From NCBI GenBank assembly GCA_000727475.1, contig KL647318.1, positions 211,491-275,490 of the forward strand: a stretch of 64,000 nt of DNA, given 5' to 3'. The position numbers were made by a program, and so were the translations under genes. Positions 59,501 to 64,000 of this stretch are shown piece after piece; within the stretch, counting starts at the first letter, position 1, and the number at the start of each line of letters is the position of its first letter. This DNA comes from Sarcocystis neurona (lineage: Eukaryota > Apicomplexa > Conoidasida > Eucoccidiorida > Sarcocystidae). Below the pieces are notes generated by a model that worked only from the letters and a program-made list of their open reading frames with translations, ran no database searches and was not told the origin of the DNA.

Positions 59501-62500
59501 TTGTGCCGCTTCTGCTGCTCCTCTCGTTGGGGCTGCTGGTGGTGGCGGACTGCGGAGGCCGCTGCTGAAGCTGCTGGGAGACTACTTGACGCAGCATCGC
59601 ATGGAAGAAATGACTGGGAAAAACATGGCACTCATTCTCAACGCCTTCGTCCGTTGCAGCAGCAGCCGCAACAGTAGCCCCGTGGCGCTCTACGGTAGCA
59701 GCAGCACGAGCGAGGCATCGCGGAGGCGGAAGGAGGAGCAGCGGCTGCAGCAGGCGGGGCCCGCAGGAGCGGAGGAGGACACGGCATGCAACAGCAGCAC
59801 GAGCGGCCACCAGCAGCTGTTCGCTGCGTGCGCCAGACGCCTCCCTGTTGTCGCAGCAGAGATGACACCGCAGCAGCTCGCTCTCGTGGCCAACGCCTTC
59901 GCTCGCGCCGAGTATCGCAGTCTTGCTGCCTTCAAGGCTATAGCCATGCATGCGCAGCAACAGCTCCAACATTTTTGCCCGCAGGACTTCTCAAATATTC
60001 TCAACGCCTTTGCCAAGCTCGATATCCTCGAGCCCCGGCTTTTCGCTGCTGCTGCTCCTCTGGTGGGCGATGAACTGCTGCCTCACGTGCGCGCGCTGCT
60101 TTGCCCTGTCCAGCTGATTCGTTGCTGCTGCCGGCGTGGCAGACGCTCCGTCACTTCCTTTGCTGCGACACAGCTGTGACGCTGCTGCTGCTGCTGCTCT
60201 TGCACTTGCATGAGTTACGCTGCTACTGCTGCCGAAGCTCCGCTGCTGCTGCCGTGGATGCACGTGCGACACACGACTGCTGCCGCTGCTGCCATGCGGA
60301 CGCGGCTGCTGCTAGTCTTGCAAGAAAACCCGAGTCCTGCTGCTGCTGCGGCACGTGCCACTCCGACTGCCACGGCTGCTGGCGCTGCTGTTACCGTGGC
60401 TGCTTCCCTTCTGCTGCTCCCGCTGAATCCTCCGCCTCCCTCCGCCGTCCGTTAACGCCATTGCACGAGACTGTTGCCTCCAAGCTGCTGCTGCTGCTTC
60501 TTCTCGAAGAAATTGTGTCTACACTGCACTTCTATATACATATGTACTGCACACTTTTACATACACATGAGTATACGTATATGTTGCAGGTACGTGAATA
60601 TACGCGTACATCGTACGTAGATATATACATATGAATACGTAACGACGGCGTCGTTCCTACTGCTGCGGCCACGCGTGGGGGAGGTGAGTAGCGTTTCTAT
60701 TGCCTGCTGCGCCTGGTCTTTCTTTGCTGCTCCACTACGACAAAAACAGGCTGAGAGGGTTGCTGCAGTGTAAGTGTCTCCGATATCAGCTGGTGCTCCC
60801 CCTACTTGCTGCTGCCCTCCGTTCTCCTAGAGCTGCTCTGACGACTGTGCGCGCTGCTGCTACCACTTTGTTGCCTACGTTTCCCCTCTGCGACGTCTGT
60901 GCCTGTTGCAGGATCTGCTGCTCTGCTGTTGCCTCGCCTTCGCTGCTGCTGCTGCTTTCCCTGTCCTGTCGTGGCCTCTCTGCTGCTCCCGCTGCTGCGA
61001 GTCTACCCATTGTCGCTGCTGTGTTTCTGGTGCTGCTGCTCTTCCTGTGCTGCTCCCTACGATCGTCTGCGGAAGCTGATATTCCTTTGCTGCCTGCTTC
61101 TGCCTGCGTTCCTCATAGCTCCTGCTGCTGCTTCGGCCCCCTGCCTTATGAGGCTGCGGCGTGGTGTCTCTGCTGTTGCTGCTTTGGCTGCTGGTGCCAC
61201 GTCCCCCGTTTCCGCTGCTGCTCCATTTGTCCTACTTTCTCTCACCAGATAGCCGCGCGCGTCCGCCAGTTTTCTCCGCAGCATCTGTCGAACATCGCGC
61301 ATGCATACGGAAGGGCCGGACATCGAGAGGAGCCGCTGCTGCTTCGTCTTGCGGCAATGGCGAGGCGCTGCATGCAGCAGTTCACAGGCCAAGAGTTGGG
61401 CAACCTGGCGCACGCGTATGCGAGGTGCTGCTTCCATCACCGAGGCTTGCTCGCTTCTCTCGCCGACGAAGTTCTCTACCGCTGTACGGTCGCTGCTGCT
61501 GCTCCTCCACCTGTGCAAGCTGCTGCTGCTGCTGCGCCGTCGCTCTTTCTTCTCCGTCCACAGCAGCAACTCCACAGAGGCGGAAGGCAGGAACAGCTGC
61601 GCCAACAGCCTTACGGTTGGCACCGACAGCAGCAGCAGGAGGAGCAGCAGCAGCAGCGGCAACAACGGGAGGAGCTAGATTTGTTGGCCCTGCAGCAGCT
61701 GGCTTGCGCTTTTGCAAAGCTAGGCATGCACGACCACCGCGTCTACTACGTGATGGCACAGCAGGCGAAGAGAAAACTGAAGCTCGCCCTCGCCGCAGCC
61801 ACGCGTCCCCTTCTCCTCTGCAGCAACGGCAGCATCAACAGCAGCAACAGCAACAGCAGCAGCAGCAGCAGCCGCAAGAGCGGCAGCAGCGCCGTGTCTG
61901 TGGTCGGTGCGGCTGGAGGAGGGAAGCGCATGCATATGAGTGTGCGCTGGCGCCGAGAACTCGAAGCAGCGCAGCAGAAGGAGGCAACGTTCTTTGACGG
62001 GCAGGTGCTGGCAGGGCTGGTGCATGCGTTGGGTCGTAGTCGAGTTTTAGCGGGAGACGTCGCGCTGAAGCAGACACTTGCTGCATGCGTACTGAAGCTC
62101 GAGAATCGCTTTTCTGCCGCTTCGCTGGCGCAGCTCGCAGCAGGTTGCCGCCTACTCCAGCTGCGCGACGCACGGGTCAAGGCGAGTCTCCTGCGGCAGC
62201 TGACCACCAAGAGACTGCAGCACTTCCCTCCGGAGAGTCTTGTGCAGCTCATCAGTTCTCTGGCGCAGCTGCATCTGTACGAGAATGCGGCGCTGCTCCG
62301 CGAGGCGTGGAAGCGTGCGCGTCTATTCCTGAGAATTTATTCTGCGACCCATCTCGCAGCTCTTCTGCATGCATTGGAGAAGCTGCGCTATCGACATTTG
62401 CCTTTGCTGCAGAACCTCGCTGCTGCACTCCTCGCCCGCCCGTACGAGGTCGAAGCTGCTGCGGCTACGTCTGCTGCTCCTGCTGCAAGAAGTCAGCGCG

Positions 62501-64000
62501 GCCCCGCCCAGACAGCTGCTGCTGCTGTTTCTTCTCCCTCTCCTCCGCGAGGGAGTCCTCCTTCTGCCTCTGCGGCTGCGGAGCATCCCGCTGCGCTGGC
62601 GGCCGCGTTCGCAAAGCTCGGCTTCGAACACCCCCCGTTGTATCGGCTGCTCTTCAGGGTGTTGCATGCCCAGCCGCAGGCCCTCACGCAGCTGCACGCG
62701 ACTGCTGCGCTGCATGCGCTCGTGCTGCTCGACGCCAGACACCTCGCGGCCGCAGGGTCCGCTGCCACAGTCGGCAACCGCCCACCGCTCCTCACGTCAT
62801 ACAGCAGCAGCAGGAGCAGCAGTCTGCCAGGAACCAGGAGGATGCAATCACAGAAGAAGGCAGAGAAGGAAAAGGAGCAAGCGGAAGAGGGAGACTTCTT
62901 TTGGAAAGGCTGCAGCTTTTCTGCTGCAGTCTCACTAGTAGATGCTCTGCTGCGTGCTGCCGAACGAGAACAGCACCAGCTAACAGCAGGGAGCGTCAGC
63001 CGACTGCAGGCAGCAGAGCTGTATTTGCTGCTACTGCGACCGCAGTTGTACGCAGCCCTGCCACTCCGAAGACGGGGCTTTCTGTCCCGTGTGAGAGCCG
63101 TTGACCTTGCTGCGGCCGACTGCTTCTCTCTTTCTTCAAGGCTGCACAAGGACGTTTCTGCTGCCTTTCTTAAGGTGGGTTTGCTGCACCAGTGCGAGTG
63201 CCAGCTTGGCCCCTTCACGCTCGATCTCGTGCTGCAGCTGCAGCTTCCGACGCCGAAGCAGCAGCAGCAGCCGCGAGAAAGTCAGCCGCAGACGCAGGGC
63301 AGCGAATGCATGCAACAGCACCAGCAGCAGCACTGGGACGAACAGATGCTGGGGCAGGAGAGAGACGGGAAGGCAATAGCACGAGAACAGCAGCAGCTGC
63401 ACGTGCTCGCGGGAGAACTGCAGCAGCGGCAGCAGGATGCGCGGCGCTTCCTGCCACGACAGCCGCAGGAACTGGTGACACACCTAGACGCGGTGCAGCA
63501 GCTGTCGCAGCAGGGGCAGGACGAAGAGCAGCACCAACGCGGAGAGCACCCGCAGCAGCTGCTGCTGCTTGAAGCGGGTCAAAAAACGTCGTTGCGGCCG
63601 AGGCCGAGTGACGACAGCAGCAGCGACAGAGGAGGAGAGGCGCACAGCTGGCCGAGCTTTAGCAGCAGCGGCAACAGCATGTGGGGTTCGAGTAGCAGCA
63701 GCAGCAACACTACGACATCCGACAGCAGCAGGTCCGGCCACAGGTGTCACGGCAGCGGCAACAGCGGGAGCAGCGACCCGGCGGAAAACGCAAGTAGCAG
63801 CCGCAACAGACGAGTTTCTTTCTCAAGCAATACGAGCAGCTTTAGCAGTGCGTCATGGCGTAGCAGTGAGAGCAGCAGCAGGGGCCCTTGCAGCAGCAGC
63901 AGCAGTAGCGTCAGGAGCTGGGTTTGCAGCAGCAGTGGTAGCGAGTCTAGCAGCAGCAGCAGTGCATGTGTGGGGGGGGTTCTGCGCGTGACTGTCGAGG
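56552..64000 (+). CDS. Heptatricopeptide-repeat (HPR) / RAP-domain protein, 3' end off window
   Basis: Likely an organellar RNA-binding protein of the apicomplexan HPR/RAP group; the function is inferred from the family. Proposed exons: 56552-57736, 58170-60086 and 61249 to past 64000, all joined in phase 0, giving at least 1950 aa. The N-terminus is Arg/Leu-rich with RSYHTCLLAKRVSVGSF, compatible with mitochondrial targeting. Helical repeats of 37 residues are visible: MTPQQLALVANAFARAEYRS to FCPQDFSNILNAFAKLDI is exactly 37, and FSPQHLSNIAHAYGRAGH to FTGQELGNLAHAYARCCF is exactly 37. More degenerate copies follow (LVQLISSLAQL, LAALLHALEKL). A RAP-like start, LHKDVSAAFLKVGLL then LGPFTLDLVLQ, occurs near 63140-63240, followed by a Gln-rich and then Ser-rich run to the window end. 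The join across 60086/61249 restores one repeat (GDELLPH|IAARVRQF). Exon 1 and its junction are less certain than exons 2-3. Confidence 0.8.
60087..61248 (+). repeat. CTG-rich intron 2 of the HPR/RAP gene
   Basis: CTG runs fill both halves of the intron, with a TATG-rich patch at 60525-60640. The donor is CAC|GTGCGC (60087) and the acceptor CTCACCAG|ATA (61248). Unlike most introns here the acceptor is not CTGCAG. Confidence 0.7.
63240..64000 (+). repeat. Coding CAG tracts (Gln-, then Ser-rich) in the HPR/RAP gene
   Basis: In the gene frame this is about 120 residues of Gln-rich sequence, then more than 120 residues of Ser-rich sequence including (Ser)4-5 runs. The frame stays open to the last base. 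It interrupts or follows a RAP-like segment. It may be an inserted low-complexity region inside the RAP domain. Confidence 0.7.

Noticed and set aside
1..64000. tRNA, rRNA, transposon or viral genes
   Set aside because: No cloverleaf with consistent A/B boxes, rRNA core, transposase, integrase or reverse transcriptase motif was noticed on either strand. A proper covariance-model or profile scan was not possible.

Overview
The window looks like nuclear DNA of an avian coccidian of the genus Eimeria (Apicomplexa). The evidence is (i) pervasive CAG/CTG trinucleotide runs in introns, exons and intergenic DNA, giving Ala, Gln, Ser, Leu or Cys homopolymers depending on frame; (ii) many TA/TG/TATG microsatellites; (iii) intron-rich housekeeping genes with short exons and 0.4-3.5 kb introns; (iv) frequent GCATGC palindromes; (v) a run of Ns typical of a draft assembly. 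No bacterial, viral, rRNA, tRNA, IS or CRISPR signature was seen. The species cannot be fixed from sequence alone.

Four genes were rebuilt by joining exons that carry conserved protein blocks at compatible splice phases. (1) + strand, 1795-13146: a signal peptide peptidase, 8 exons, about 717 aa, with the YD, GLGD and PAL motifs of the ER intramembrane aspartyl protease. (2) - strand, 27809-20476: PDX1/PdxS, the synthase subunit of pyridoxal 5'-phosphate synthase. Four exons cover the barrel through the phosphate-site region; the last 30 or so family residues were not found. (3) - strand, 50876-34007: a replication factor C small subunit (human RFC4 / yeast Rfc2 type), 12 exons, about 344 aa in the conserved part, spread over 16.9 kb. 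(4) + strand, 56552 to beyond the window end: a very large heptatricopeptide-repeat (37-residue repeat) protein with the start of a RAP domain, probably an organellar RNA-binding protein.

Layout: 1-1794 CTG-rich upstream DNA; 1795-13146 SPP; 13147-19605 a segment poor in CAG repeats with no recognised gene and a few weak ORFs; 19606-27809 PDX1 and a possible 3' exon; 27810-34006 intergenic CAG/CTG DNA with two weak ORFs; 34007-50876 RFC; 50877-56551 divergent intergenic region with a 665-N gap; 56552-64000 HPR/RAP gene. The genes are functionally unrelated (membrane proteolysis, vitamin B6 synthesis, DNA replication clamp loading, organellar RNA metabolism). Nothing suggests an operon-like system.

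The most notable points are splice-level. Protein conservation requires GC-AG introns in PDX1 and RFC and shows a puzzling exon 1/2 junction in PDX1. CAG/CTG repeats are also oriented relative to transcription: mostly CTG in sense introns, CAG in sense exons.
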